Shown piece by piece: positions 24,433 through 33,225 of a stretch of 64,000 nucleotides of DNA. The stretch is taken from positions 1-64,000 of the forward strand of contig JFHF01000021.1 of the NCBI GenBank assembly GCA_000648925.1. The letters are read 5' to 3'. How positions within the stretch are numbered: position 1 is the stretch's first letter; every line of letters begins with the position of its first letter. The stretch is from Caballeronia jiangsuensis. Lineage in GTDB: Bacteria; Pseudomonadota; Gammaproteobacteria; Burkholderiales; Burkholderiaceae. Position numbers and translations under genes: made by a program. The notes under the pieces are model-generated. The model did no database searches. It had not been told where the DNA came from and saw only the letters and a list, made by a program, of their open reading frames with translations.

Positions 24433-25659
24433 ATGACCGACATCAATGTGAATCGCGGTACGTTCGACGAAGTAATGGTTCCGGTATTCGCGCCGGCCAG
24501 TTTCGTGCCCGACCGGGGCCGCGGCTCGCGCGTATGGGACACCGAAGGCCGCGATTACGTCGATTTCGCCGGCGGCATCGCGGTGACGGCGCTGGGCCAC
24601 GGCCATCCCGAATTGCTGAAAGTGCTGCACGAGCAGGGCGAAAAGCTCTGGCACATCGGCAACGGCTACACCAACGCGCCGGTGTTGCGCCTCGCGAAAC
24701 GCCTGACCGATCTGACCTTCGCCGATCGCGCATTCTTCGCGAACTCGGGCGCGGAAGCGAACGAAGCGGCGCTGAAGCTCGCGCGCCGCTATGCAATCGA
24801 CAATCACGGCGAGGACAAGATCGAGATCATCTCGTTCACGCAGTCGTTCCATGGCCGCACGTTCTTCACGGTGAGCGTCGGCGGCCAGCCGAAGTACGCC
24901 GAAGGTTTCGGCCCGCAGCCGCAGGGCATCCGTCATCTGCCGTACAACGATCTGCCGAAGGCGCTCGAAGCCATCGGCCCGAAAACCTGCGCGGTGATCG
25001 TCGAACCGGTGCAGGGCGAAGGCGGCGTGCTGCCCGCCGATCCCGCGTTCCTGAAGGGCCTGCGCGAAGCGTGCGACAAGCACGGCGCGCTGCTCATTTT
25101 CGATGAAGTGCAGACCGGCGTCGGCCGCACGGGCACGTTCTACGCGTACATGCAGTACGGCGTGACGCCCGACATCCTCACGAGCGCGAAGGCGCTGGGC
25201 AACGGCTTCCCGATCGGCGTGATGCTGACGACGAACGAGATCGCCGCGCATTTCAAGGTCGGCGTGCACGGCACGACGTATGGCGGCAATCCGCTGGGCG
25301 CGTCGATCGCGGAGAAGGTCGTCGAACTCATCAGCGATCCGAAGCTGCTCGAAGGCGTGAACGAGCGCAGCCGCGCGATCAAGGCGCATCTTGAGCGTCT
25401 GAACGAGCGCTTCGGCATGTTCAAGGAGATTCGCGGACGCGGCCTCCTGATCGGCGCGGAACTGAACGACGCCTACAAGGACCGCGCGAAGGACGTGCTC
25501 AATGCGGCTGCGGCGAACGGCGTCATCATGCTGATCGCCGGGCCGAACGTGCTGCGCTTCGCGCCGTCGCTCATCATGCCGATGGCCGATCTCGACGAGG
25601 GTTTCGCGCGCATCGGCAAGGCGATCGAACAGGTCGTCGGCGCCGCCGCCGTCAAGTGA
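24433..25659 (+). CDS. astC: succinylornithine transaminase
   Basis: Predicted 408-aa PLP enzyme (AstC/AruC), third step of the arginine succinyltransferase pathway: N2-succinylornithine plus 2-oxoglutarate to succinylglutamate semialdehyde and glutamate. It belongs to class-III aminotransferases and can also use acetylornithine. Motifs: FANSGAEANEAALKLARRY near 98-116, FHGRTFFTVS near 142, DEVQTGVGRTG near 225, and the PLP lysine in SAKALGNGFP near 253. The ATG at 24433 has GAGGAG about 8 nt upstream; the earlier in-frame start at 24406 has none. It opens the degradative part of the block, 133 bp after argR. Confidence 0.95.
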   Translation: MTDINVNRGTFDEVMVPVFAPASFVPDRGRGSRVWDTEGRDYVDFAGGIAVTALGHGHPELLKVLHEQGEKLWHIGNGYTNAPVLRLAKRLTDLTFADRAFFANSGAEANEAALKLARRYAIDNHGEDKIEIISFTQSFHGRTFFTVSVGGQPKYAEGFGPQPQGIRHLPYNDLPKALEAIGPKTCAVIVEPVQGEGGVLPADPAFLKGLREACDKHGALLIFDEVQTGVGRTGTFYAYMQYGVTPDILTSAKALGNGFPIGVMLTTNEIAAHFKVGVHGTTYGGNPLGASIAEKVVELISDPKLLEGVNERSRAIKAHLERLNERFGMFKEIRGRGLLIGAELNDAYKDRAKDVLNAAAANGVIMLIAGPNVLRFAPSLIMPMADLDEGFARIGKAIEQVVGAAAVK

Positions 25660-25672
25660 CCCACAGGACCCG

Positions 25673-26722
25673 ATGATGCTATTCGTCCGTCCCGCAAGAC
25701 TCTCCGATCTCGACGAGCTCGAACGGATGGCGCGCGCAGCGCTTCCCGTGCTGCACTCGCTGCCGCGCGACCGACGCGCGCTCGAAACGCGCGTCGCGCT
25801 GTCGGAAGACTCGTTTCGCGCCGAAGTCGAATTTCCCGGCGAGGAGTTCTATCTCTTCGTGCTCGAAGATTCGCAAACGGGCAGGCTGCTCGGCACGTCG
25901 AGCATCGTCGCGTCGGCGGGCTATTCCGAGCCGTTCTACGCGTTTCGCAACGATGCGCTGATCCACGCGTCGCGGGAGCTCAAGGTGAACCGCAAGATCC
26001 ACGCGCTCACGATGTCGCATGAACTGACGGGCAAGAGCCGCCTGACGGGTTTCTACATCGATCCGTCGCTGCGCGACGAAGCGAACGAAGCGGCGGCGCA
26101 TCTGCTGTCGCGCGCGCGCATGATCTACATCGCGGCGAACCGCAAGCGCTTCTCGGGCGAAGTCTTTTCGCTGATGCTCGGCGTCACCGACGACACCGGC
26201 GCGTCGCCGTTCTGGGATGCGGTCGGACGCAAGTTCTTCGGTCGCGACTTCGAGCAGGTGGAATCGGAATCGGGCGGACGCAGCCGCACGTTCATCGCGG
26301 AAGTGATGCCGAGCTATCCGCTCTATGTGCCTTTGCTGCCCGGCGAAGCGCAGCGCGTGCTCGGCGAGCCGAACGAAGGCACGCTGCTCGCCTACGACAT
26401 CCATCTCGAAGAAGGCTTCGAGCCGGATCGCTTCGTCGATATCTTCGATGCGGGCCCGGTGCTCACGATCGCCGTCGGCAAGAGCGCATCGGCGAGTTCG
26501 AGCGAACTGCGCACGGTGCGCGACGGCGCGTCCGAAAGCGGTGCGCCGTATATCGTCGCGGCGGGCGGGGCGCATGAATTCCGCTGCATCGTCGCCGGCC
26601 TCACGGGCACGCGCGCCGACGGCGCCGCATTGACCGCCGCCGCGCGCGCCGCGCTCGGCGTGGAGGACAAGGACACGGTGCGTTGCGTGCCGTTGCATCA
26701 GGCATCGGGAGAATTGCAATGA
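25673..26722 (+). CDS. aruF: arginine N-succinyltransferase, alpha subunit
   Basis: Predicted 349-aa subunit of AST transferase (AruF type), first step: arginine plus succinyl-CoA to N2-succinylarginine. Diagnostic stretches: RPARLSDLDELERMAR near the start, YAFRNDALIHASRELKVN near 85, LTGFYIDPSLRDEA near 123, SPFWDAVGRKFFGRDF near 180-195 and DRFVDIFDAGPVL near 250. Length fits the family (about 340). Two ATGs are in tandem at 25673 and 25676. Its stop overlaps the aruG start by 4 bp (ATGA), so the two subunits are made in equal amounts. Confidence 0.95.
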   Translation: MMLFVRPARLSDLDELERMARAALPVLHSLPRDRRALETRVALSEDSFRAEVEFPGEEFYLFVLEDSQTGRLLGTSSIVASAGYSEPFYAFRNDALIHASRELKVNRKIHALTMSHELTGKSRLTGFYIDPSLRDEANEAAAHLLSRARMIYIAANRKRFSGEVFSLMLGVTDDTGASPFWDAVGRKFFGRDFEQVESESGGRSRTFIAEVMPSYPLYVPLLPGEAQRVLGEPNEGTLLAYDIHLEEGFEPDRFVDIFDAGPVLTIAVGKSASASSSELRTVRDGASESGAPYIVAAGGAHEFRCIVAGLTGTRADGAALTAAARAALGVEDKDTVRCVPLHQASGELQ

Positions 26723-27750
26723 TCGTCGTGCGTTGCACGCAGCCGGGCGATGTCGATGCGCTCGTCGCGCTCGCCCAGGAAACGGGTCCGGGACTCACCA
26801 CGTTCAAGCCGGATCGCGATGCGCTCGCGGCACGCGTCGAACGCGCGCGCCGCACGCTCGACGGCGATGCACAAGCCTTCGAAGCGGGCTATTTCTTCGT
26901 GATGGAAGACACCGCGACGGGCGATGTCGCTGGCGTATGCGGCATCGAAACGGAAGTCGGGCTGGAGCAGCCGTTCTACAACTATCGCGTGTCGACGGTC
27001 GTGCATGCGAGCAAGGACATGGGCGTCTGGACGCGCATGTCGCTGCTCAACATCTCGCACGATCTGACGGGCTATGCGGAAGTGTGCTCGCTGTTTCTGA
27101 GCCCGCGTTACCGGACGGCCGGCGTGGGCGGCTTGCTGTCGCGTTCGCGCTTCATGTTCATCGCGCAGTTCACGGATCGCTTTCCGCAGCGTTTGTGCGC
27201 GGAATTGCGCGGCCATTTCGACGAGAACGGCGAGTCGCCTTTCTGGAACGCGGTCGGCTCGCACTTCTATCAGATCGATTTCAACGAAGCGGATTACCTG
27301 AGCTCGCATGGCAAGAAGTCGTTCGTCGCGGAACTGATGCCGCGCTATCCGGTGTATCTCGACTTGCTGCCCGATGCCGCGCAACGCGCGGTCGGCGTCA
27401 CGCACAAAGACACGACGCCCGCGCGCAAGATGCTCGAAGCGGAAGGGCTGCGTTACGAGAATCACGTCGATATCTTCGATGCGGGCCCGGTGCTCGAATG
27501 CCATACGGCCGACTTGCGCACGGTGCGCGAGAGCGTGCTGGCCCGCGTGCGCATCGGCGATCGCACGGAGACGGACAGCAACGCGAAGAGCCTCGTATCG
27601 AACACGCTGCTCGAAGACTTCCGCTGCGGCGCGACGACGGGCGCGGTCGAGAACGGCGCGTTCCTGCTGACGGCGGAAGAAGCCGCCGCATTGTGCGTGA
27701 AGGAAGGCGATGACGTGCGCGTGCTGACGTCCTACCCGCGAGCAAAATGA
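26719..27750 (+). CDS. aruG: arginine N-succinyltransferase, beta subunit
   Basis: Predicted 343-aa second subunit (AruG), homologous to AruF along its full length: MIVVRCTQPGDVDALVALAQ, YNYRVSTVVHASKDMGVWTR, LFLSPRYRTAGVGGLLSRSR near 130-150, SPFWNAVGSHFYQIDF, DIFDAGPVLECHTADLRTVR. In P. aeruginosa the alpha-beta heteromer uses arginine and ornithine, while enterobacteria have the single subunit AstA. The ATG at 26719 overlaps the aruF stop (ATGA), which fixes the start. The pair arose by tandem duplication, a family-level inference. Confidence 0.95.
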   Translation: MIVVRCTQPGDVDALVALAQETGPGLTTFKPDRDALAARVERARRTLDGDAQAFEAGYFFVMEDTATGDVAGVCGIETEVGLEQPFYNYRVSTVVHASKDMGVWTRMSLLNISHDLTGYAEVCSLFLSPRYRTAGVGGLLSRSRFMFIAQFTDRFPQRLCAELRGHFDENGESPFWNAVGSHFYQIDFNEADYLSSHGKKSFVAELMPRYPVYLDLLPDAAQRAVGVTHKDTTPARKMLEAEGLRYENHVDIFDAGPVLECHTADLRTVRESVLARVRIGDRTETDSNAKSLVSNTLLEDFRCGATTGAVENGAFLLTAEEAAALCVKEGDDVRVLTSYPRAK

Positions 27751-27762
27751 ATGAGAGAGAAC

Positions 27763-29235
27763 ATGGATATTTCGAACCAGTTGTATATCGGCGGCGATTG
27801 GCAGGAAGGCAAGGGCGCGGCGTTCGCATCGCGTAATCCGGGTTCCGACGAAACCGTATGGCAAGGCCGCAGCGCATCGGCGGAAGATGTGGATCGCGCG
27901 GTGTCGTCGGCGCGGCGCGCATTCGCTTCGTGGTCCGCGCTTTCGTTCGATGAGCGCGTCGCGATCGCCAAACGCTTCGCGGCGCTGCTGAACGAGAACA
28001 AGGAAGCGCTCGCGAACGCGATCGGCCGCGAGACCGGCAAGCCGCTGTGGGAAGCACGCACGGAAGTCGCATCGATGGCGGCGAAGGTCGATATCTCCGT
28101 GCAGGCGTATCACGAGCGCACCGGCGAAAAGCGCGCGCCGATGGCCGACGGCGTCGCGGTACTGCGGCATCGTCCGCACGGTGTCGTCGCCGTGTTCGGG
28201 CCATACAACTTTCCGGGGCACTTGCCGAACGGGCATATCGTGCCGGCGCTGATCGCGGGCAATGCCGTCGTGTTCAAGCCGTCGGAACTCGCGCCCGGCG
28301 TCGCGGCCGCGACGCTCGCGCTGTGGATTCAGGCCGGATTGCCCGCGGGCGTGCTCAATCTCGTGCAGGGCGAGAAGGATACCGGCGTCGCGCTCGCGAA
28401 TCACCGGCAGATCGACGGGCTGTTCTTCACCGGCAGCTCGGACACGGGCACGCTGCTGCACAGGCAGTTCGGCGGCCGTCCCGAGATCGTGCTCGCGCTG
28501 GAGATGGGCGGCAACAATCCGCTCGTCGTCGCGAACGTCGAAGATATCGATGCAGCCGTGCATCACACGATCCAGTCGGCGTTTCTGTCGGCGGGGCAGC
28601 GATGCACGTGCGCGCGCCGTCTGTTCGTTCCCGACGATGCCTTCGGCGAGCGTTTCATGCAGCGCTTCACCGAGGTGAGCGCGAACATCGCTGTCGGGAA
28701 ATTCGACGATCAACCGCAGCCGTACATGGGCGCGGTGATTTCGGCGCGCGCGGCGGCGCGCCTCGTCGATGCGCAGACGCGTCTGATCGAAGCGGGCGCG
28801 AAGCCGGTGCTCGAAATGACGCAGCGCGCGTCGCATCTCGGCTTCGTGTCGCCCGCGATTCTCGACGTGACGAACGCCCGCGACGTGCCCGACGAAGAGC
28901 ACTTCGGCCCGATGGTGCAGATCACGCGCTACAAGACGTTCGACGAAGCGATCGAGCGCGCGAACGACACCGCCTTCGGCCTTTCCGCCGGACTGCTTGC
29001 CGACGACGAAGCCGCATGGAAGCACTTCCAGCGCACGATCCGCGCGGGCATCGTCAACTGGAACCGGCCGACCAACGGCGCATCGTCGGCGGCGCCGTTC
29101 GGCGGCATCGGACGCTCGGGCAATCAGCGGCCGAGCGCGTATTACGCGGCGGACTATTGTTCGTATCCGATGGCGTCGGTGGAAAGCGCGCAATTGCAGA
29201 TGCCCGCGAGCGTATCGCCGGGACTCACGTTTTAA
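27763..29235 (+). CDS. astD: succinylglutamic semialdehyde dehydrogenase
   Basis: Predicted 490-aa aldehyde dehydrogenase, fourth AST step: oxidises N-succinylglutamate semialdehyde with NAD+. Motifs: FGPYNFPGHLPNGHIVPALI near 145, FKPSELAPG near 168, FFTGSSDTG near 223, catalytic Glu in LEMGGNNP near 243 and catalytic Cys in SAGQRCTCARR near 281. The ATG at 27763 has GAGAG just upstream; the ATG at 27751 directly after the aruG stop is an alternative adding 4 residues. The C-terminal end ASVESAQLQMPAS is longer than the usual enzyme by a few residues. Confidence 0.94.
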   Translation: MDISNQLYIGGDWQEGKGAAFASRNPGSDETVWQGRSASAEDVDRAVSSARRAFASWSALSFDERVAIAKRFAALLNENKEALANAIGRETGKPLWEARTEVASMAAKVDISVQAYHERTGEKRAPMADGVAVLRHRPHGVVAVFGPYNFPGHLPNGHIVPALIAGNAVVFKPSELAPGVAAATLALWIQAGLPAGVLNLVQGEKDTGVALANHRQIDGLFFTGSSDTGTLLHRQFGGRPEIVLALEMGGNNPLVVANVEDIDAAVHHTIQSAFLSAGQRCTCARRLFVPDDAFGERFMQRFTEVSANIAVGKFDDQPQPYMGAVISARAAARLVDAQTRLIEAGAKPVLEMTQRASHLGFVSPAILDVTNARDVPDEEHFGPMVQITRYKTFDEAIERANDTAFGLSAGLLADDEAAWKHFQRTIRAGIVNWNRPTNGASSAAPFGGIGRSGNQRPSAYYAADYCSYPMASVESAQLQMPASVSPGLTF

Positions 29236-29244
29236 GTACGGGAC

Positions 29245-30600
29245 ATGACCATGCAGGCATCGAAAGCATACGAGGCGAACTTCGACGGATTGGTCGGCCC
29301 GACGCACAACTACGCGGGACTTTCGTTCGGCAATGTCGCGTCGCGCAGCAACGAGAAGTCGGTGGCGAATCCGAAGGCCGCGGCGAAGCAGGGCTTGCGC
29401 AAGATGAAGCGGCTTGCGGATCTCGGTTTTCAGCAGGGCGTGCTGCCGCCGCTGGAACGCCCGTCGATCAGGCTGTTGCGCGATGTCGGCTTTTCCGGCG
29501 ACGACGCCAGCGTGATCGCGCGCGCCGCCCGCGAAGCGCCCGAGCTGCTCGCCGCGGCAAGCTCGGCATCGGCGATGTGGACCGCGAACGCCGCGACCGT
29601 GAGTCCATCGGCTGACACGGAAGACGGCCGCGTGCATTTCACGCCCGCGAATCTCGCGGCCAAGCTGCATCGCGCGATCGAGCATGGCGAAACGCGGCGC
29701 TCGCTCGGCGCGATTTTCGCCGATGAAGCCCGCTTTCGCATTCATCACGCGCTGCCCGGCACGCCCGCGCTCGGCGACGAAGGCGCGGCGAACCATACGC
29801 GCTTCGCTCGTGAGTACGGCGACAAGGGCGTCGAGTTTTTCGTGTATGGCAAGAGCGAGTACGGTCAGGGTCCGCAGCCGCAGCGCTATCCCGCGCGTCA
29901 GACGCTCGAAGCGAGCCGTGCGGTCGCGCGTCTGCATGGCTTGTCCAGCGATGCAACCGTGTTCGCGCAACAATCGCCCGACGTGATCGATGCAGGCGTG
30001 TTCCATAACGACGTGATCGCGGTCGGCAATCGCACGACGCTCTTTTGCCACGAGCGCGCGTTCGTCGATCAGCACAAGGTCTACGACGAATTGCGCACGA
30101 AGCTCGACGCGCTCGGCACGCCGTTTACCGCGCTCGAAGTGCCGGAAAGCGAAGTGAGCGTGGAAGACGCGGTGTCGTCATATCTTTTCAACAGCCAGTT
30201 GCTGTCGGGCGCGGATGGCAGGCAACTGCTGATCGTGCCGCAGGAATGCCGCGAAAACGCGCGCGTGGCGGCTTATCTCGATTCGCTCGCGTCGCGCAAG
30301 ACGCCCATCGACGAAGTGCTCGTCTTCGATTTGCGCGAGAGCATGAAGAACGGCGGCGGCCCGGCGTGCCTGCGCCTGCGTGTCGTGCTCGATGAAGCCG
30401 AGCGCGCCGCGGTCAATGCGCGCGTATGGATGAACGACGCGCTCTTCACCCAGCTCGATGCGTGGATCGACCGACACTATCGCGACCGACTCGCGCCCGC
30501 CGATCTCGCCGATCCGAAGCTGCTCGCGGAATCGCGCGCCGCGCTCGACGAACTGACGACCATCCTCGGACTCGGTGCCGTCTATGACTTCCAGCGCTGA
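29245..30600 (+). CDS. astB: N-succinylarginine dihydrolase
   Basis: Predicted 451-aa hydrolase of the amidinotransferase (penta-beta-alpha propeller) fold, second AST step: releases two ammonia and CO2 from succinylarginine to give succinylornithine. Diagnostic start FDGLVGPTHNYAGLSFGNVA near residue 12-31, PPLERPSIRLLRDVGF, SSASAMWTANAATVSPSADT near 107-126, then FHNDVIAVGN with the active-site His near 250 and the catalytic Cys in GGPACLRLRVVL near 375. Length is that of E. coli AstB. The ribosome binding site is weak (ACGGGAC); a second ATG is 6 nt later. Its 3' end overlaps astE by 17 bp. Confidence 0.95.
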   Translation: MTMQASKAYEANFDGLVGPTHNYAGLSFGNVASRSNEKSVANPKAAAKQGLRKMKRLADLGFQQGVLPPLERPSIRLLRDVGFSGDDASVIARAAREAPELLAAASSASAMWTANAATVSPSADTEDGRVHFTPANLAAKLHRAIEHGETRRSLGAIFADEARFRIHHALPGTPALGDEGAANHTRFAREYGDKGVEFFVYGKSEYGQGPQPQRYPARQTLEASRAVARLHGLSSDATVFAQQSPDVIDAGVFHNDVIAVGNRTTLFCHERAFVDQHKVYDELRTKLDALGTPFTALEVPESEVSVEDAVSSYLFNSQLLSGADGRQLLIVPQECRENARVAAYLDSLASRKTPIDEVLVFDLRESMKNGGGPACLRLRVVLDEAERAAVNARVWMNDALFTQLDAWIDRHYRDRLAPADLADPKLLAESRAALDELTTILGLGAVYDFQR

Positions 30601-31600
30601 TTCATCCCTGCTCGACGACTTCCTCGCTTTCACGCTCGAAGGCAGGCGTCCTGCGACGAACGCCGGAACCGCGCCGTCCGGCGTGCGCTGGACATGGCAG
30701 GGCGAAGGCGTACTGCTGCTCGAACCCGCGCGGGAACCGGCGCACAGCGTGCTCGTATCGGCGGGCATTCATGGCGATGAAACCGCGCCTATCGAGATGC
30801 TGTCCCCGCTCGTCGCGGATATCGCGCATGGCCGCGCGCCGCTCGCTGCGCGCGTGCTGGTCGTGCTCGGCAACATCGGTGCGATGCGCGCGGGCGATCG
30901 CTATCTCGACGACGATCTCAATCGCCTGTTCAGCGGGCGTCATTCGCGTTTCGAGACGAGCCGCGAAGCGCCGCGCGCCGACGAACTGGAGCGCGCCGCG
31001 CTGGACTTCTTCGCTGCCGTTGAACATTCGAAGTGGCACATCGATATGCACACGGCGATCCGCGCATCCGTGTTCGAGCAGTTCGCGCTGTTGCCACACA
31101 CGGGCGCGCCGCTCGCACGCGCGATGTTCGACTGGCTGCGCGATGCGCGTCTGCAAGCCGTGCTTTTGCATCGCGAGAAGGGCAATACCTTCACGCACTT
31201 CACCGCCGAGAAAGCGGGCGCGCTCGCGTGCACGCTGGAACTGGGCAAAGTGCGGCCGTTCGGGCAGAACGACCTCGCGCGCTTCGCGGCGTCGGATGCG
31301 GCCTTGCGCCGTCTGATCGCGGGCGAGGCGGCCACGGAGCAGGCGCCGTTGCGCGTGTTCACGGTCGTCGCGCAGATCGACAAGCAAAGCGAGCACTTCG
31401 TGCTGAATGTCGCGAGCGATGTGCCGAACTTCACCGCATTCTCGGCCGGCACCGAACTCGCGCGCGACGGCGACTATCGCTATCGCGTGTCGCACGATGA
31501 AGAACGCATCGTGTTTCCGAATGCGAAGGTCAAGCCGGGGCTGCGCGCTGGCCTGATGGTCGTCGATACGACCGAATCGACGCTCGCCTCTCTCGATTGA
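30584..31600 (+). CDS. astE: succinylglutamate desuccinylase
   Basis: Predicted 338-aa zinc hydrolase, last AST step: splits N-succinylglutamate into succinate and glutamate. M14-like zinc site: H and E in AGIHGDETAPIEML near residue 60-73 and the third ligand in WHIDMHTAIRASVFEQFALL near 150. ERAALDFF, FTHFTAEKAGALACTLELGK near 205-224 and a beta-rich C-terminal half are usual. The ATG at 30584 lies inside astB; 17-bp overlap indicates coupling. An in-frame start at 30575 would add 3 residues. The block ends with aotJ 132 bp on. Confidence 0.94.
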   Translation: MTSSADSSLLDDFLAFTLEGRRPATNAGTAPSGVRWTWQGEGVLLLEPAREPAHSVLVSAGIHGDETAPIEMLSPLVADIAHGRAPLAARVLVVLGNIGAMRAGDRYLDDDLNRLFSGRHSRFETSREAPRADELERAALDFFAAVEHSKWHIDMHTAIRASVFEQFALLPHTGAPLARAMFDWLRDARLQAVLLHREKGNTFTHFTAEKAGALACTLELGKVRPFGQNDLARFAASDAALRRLIAGEAATEQAPLRVFTVVAQIDKQSEHFVLNVASDVPNFTAFSAGTELARDGDYRYRVSHDEERIVFPNAKVKPGLRAGLMVVDTTESTLASLD

Positions 31601-31732
31601 ATCCGGTTCGCACGCGCTACAATCGCGCCCCGGTGTCGGGTGCGAATGGGAAATTTTGTGCCGCATGCTTCATCGGATGTGCGAAGCCGCATCATGACAC
31701 CAGAATCGAACCGCAATGGAAGGAGATGGAAG

Positions 31733-32548
31733 TTGAAGAAATCGTATCTGGTCGGTCGCAAATTGGCCGCGTTCGCAGTGCTGGGCGCAACACTCGTCAC
31801 GGGCGTCGCGGCGTTCAATGCGCAGGCAGCCGATAACATGAAGGAACTGCGCTTCGGCGTCGAAGCGTCTTATGCGCCGTTCGAATCGAAGTCGCCGAGC
31901 GGCGAACTGAAGGGCTTCGATATCGACATCGGCAACGCGGTGTGCGCGAAGCTGAAAATGAAGTGCGTGTGGGTCGAGAATTCGTTCGACGGTCTCATTC
32001 CCGCATTGCAGGCGCGCAAGTTCGACGGCATCAATTCGGACATGACGATCACCGACAAGCGCAAGGTCGCGATCGACTTCACGGACCCTATCTACACGAT
32101 CCCGAATCAACTGATCGCGAAGAAGGGCAGCACGATACAGCCGAGCGTCGATGGTCTGAAGGGCAAGCGCGTGGGCGTGCTGCAAGGGTCGATCCAGGAG
32201 ACCTACGCGAAGGCGAAATGGGCGCCGGCGGGCATCGATGTCGAGTCGTATCAGGCGCAGGATCAGATCTACGCGGATCTGGCGTCGGGCCGTCTGGATG
32301 CGGCGTTCCAGGATGCCGAAGCGGCGTCGAAGGGCTTTCTGAAGCAGCCGCAAGGCGCGGGCTTCGCGTTCGCGGGACCGGCTGTGTCGGATGACAAGCT
32401 GCTGGGTTCCGGCGTGGGCTTCGGTGTGCGCAAGAACGACAAGGCGCTGAAGGAATCGCTTAATCGCGCGTTGAAGGAGTTGAAGGACGATGGGACGATA
32501 GATCGCTTCGCGCAGAAGTATTTCGATGTGAAGGTTGTGTTGAAGTAA
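31733..32548 (+). CDS. aotJ: arginine/ornithine-binding periplasmic protein
   Basis: Predicted 271-aa periplasmic solute-binding protein (SBP family 3, HisJ/ArtJ/AotJ type). The start is TTG at 31733 with AAGGAG 7 nt upstream; the protein then begins MKKSYLVGRKLAAFAV, a signal peptide of about 33 residues ending NAQAADN. Mature signature: LRFGVEASYAPFESKSPSGE and FDGLIPALQARKFDGINSDM near 85-104. It is separated from its permease and ATPase by the whole catabolic cluster, so strong dedicated expression is likely; a possible TACAAT -10 lies near 31617-31622 upstream. It is the last gene of the arginine block. Confidence 0.93.
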   Translation: MKKSYLVGRKLAAFAVLGATLVTGVAAFNAQAADNMKELRFGVEASYAPFESKSPSGELKGFDIDIGNAVCAKLKMKCVWVENSFDGLIPALQARKFDGINSDMTITDKRKVAIDFTDPIYTIPNQLIAKKGSTIQPSVDGLKGKRVGVLQGSIQETYAKAKWAPAGIDVESYQAQDQIYADLASGRLDAAFQDAEAASKGFLKQPQGAGFAFAGPAVSDDKLLGSGVGFGVRKNDKALKESLNRALKELKDDGTIDRFAQKYFDVKVVLK

Positions 32549-32577
32549 AGCGGCGGTGTTGAAGGTTGGGTTTGTTG

Positions 32578-33192
32578 CCGGATCCCGTTTTCGCGTCGGT
32601 TTATTAGCGTTGCCCCTGTGCGGGGCGGCACCTACTTTCTTTGCTGCTGCAAAGAAAGTAGGCAAAGAAAGCAGCTCGTTTAAGCCCGCGGTCACACGCA
32701 GTTTGGCCATGCTTGCCAGCCCGCGGTGGCCCTCGCCTAAGTGTCGCCCCCAAAGGCCCAACCGGGCTTGGCTCGCGCACGGTCTGTCGCGTCGCATCGC
32801 TTGCGTCATTGGTTCAGCACCAAATGGCTCCGGCCCGCTTCGCGGCCGACGGGTCAATCGGGTCTGCGTCTGCTTCTGCGCTTCTCTTTTCTCGTCGGTT
32901 TCCTTCGCATACCCAACGGCAGCGCGTAGCGCTGTGCCGGCGCTATCTCGTGCTGAACCAGCACGCTCAAGGTTATGGCTCGTCAGATCGTGCGCGGTCC
33001 AAGCCCCGTGAGACCTTCGAGGGCACTCGCTACAGCCGGGCCATTCAGCCAATCGCCTGTGCCGCGGCCGGTGTGAAGTGCTTAGGCTGGGGAAAGCTGT
33101 TTCTTTGGTTACTTTCTTTGCAGCAGCAAAGAAAGTGACTGCCGCCCCGCACAGGGGCAACACAAATAGACCGACACGAATACGGGATCCGG
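32578..33192. repeat. 615-bp non-coding element with long inverted ends
   Basis: The first and last ~95 bp are inverted copies of each other (roughly 85% identical by eye), both starting with CCGGATCCCGT and containing GTTGCCCCTGTGCGGGGCGG. Each end carries its own strong hairpin: CTACTTTCTTTG/CAAAGAAAGTAG at 32632-32661 and ACTTTCTTTG/CAAAGAAAGT at 33111-33136. The core of about 400 bp contains no convincing gene; its short open frames have no ribosome binding sites and unnatural composition. It lies between convergent genes (aotJ and the HlyD adaptor). I believe copies are scattered in Paraburkholderia and Caballeronia genomes, but that is memory and not tested. No transposase or target-site duplication is obvious. 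It resembles a MITE or other non-autonomous dispersed repeat. Confidence 0.75.
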
Positions 33193-33225
33193 CGTACACC
33201 GCCCCCCAAGAGCCCGCCGCCTCGC

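Noticed and set aside
26698..30075. A 1125-codon open frame on the minus strand opposite aruG, astD and astB
   Set aside because: It is antisense to three clear enzyme genes; long opposite-strand frames are normal at this GC content. Its protein is rich in Arg, His and Ala with no domain.
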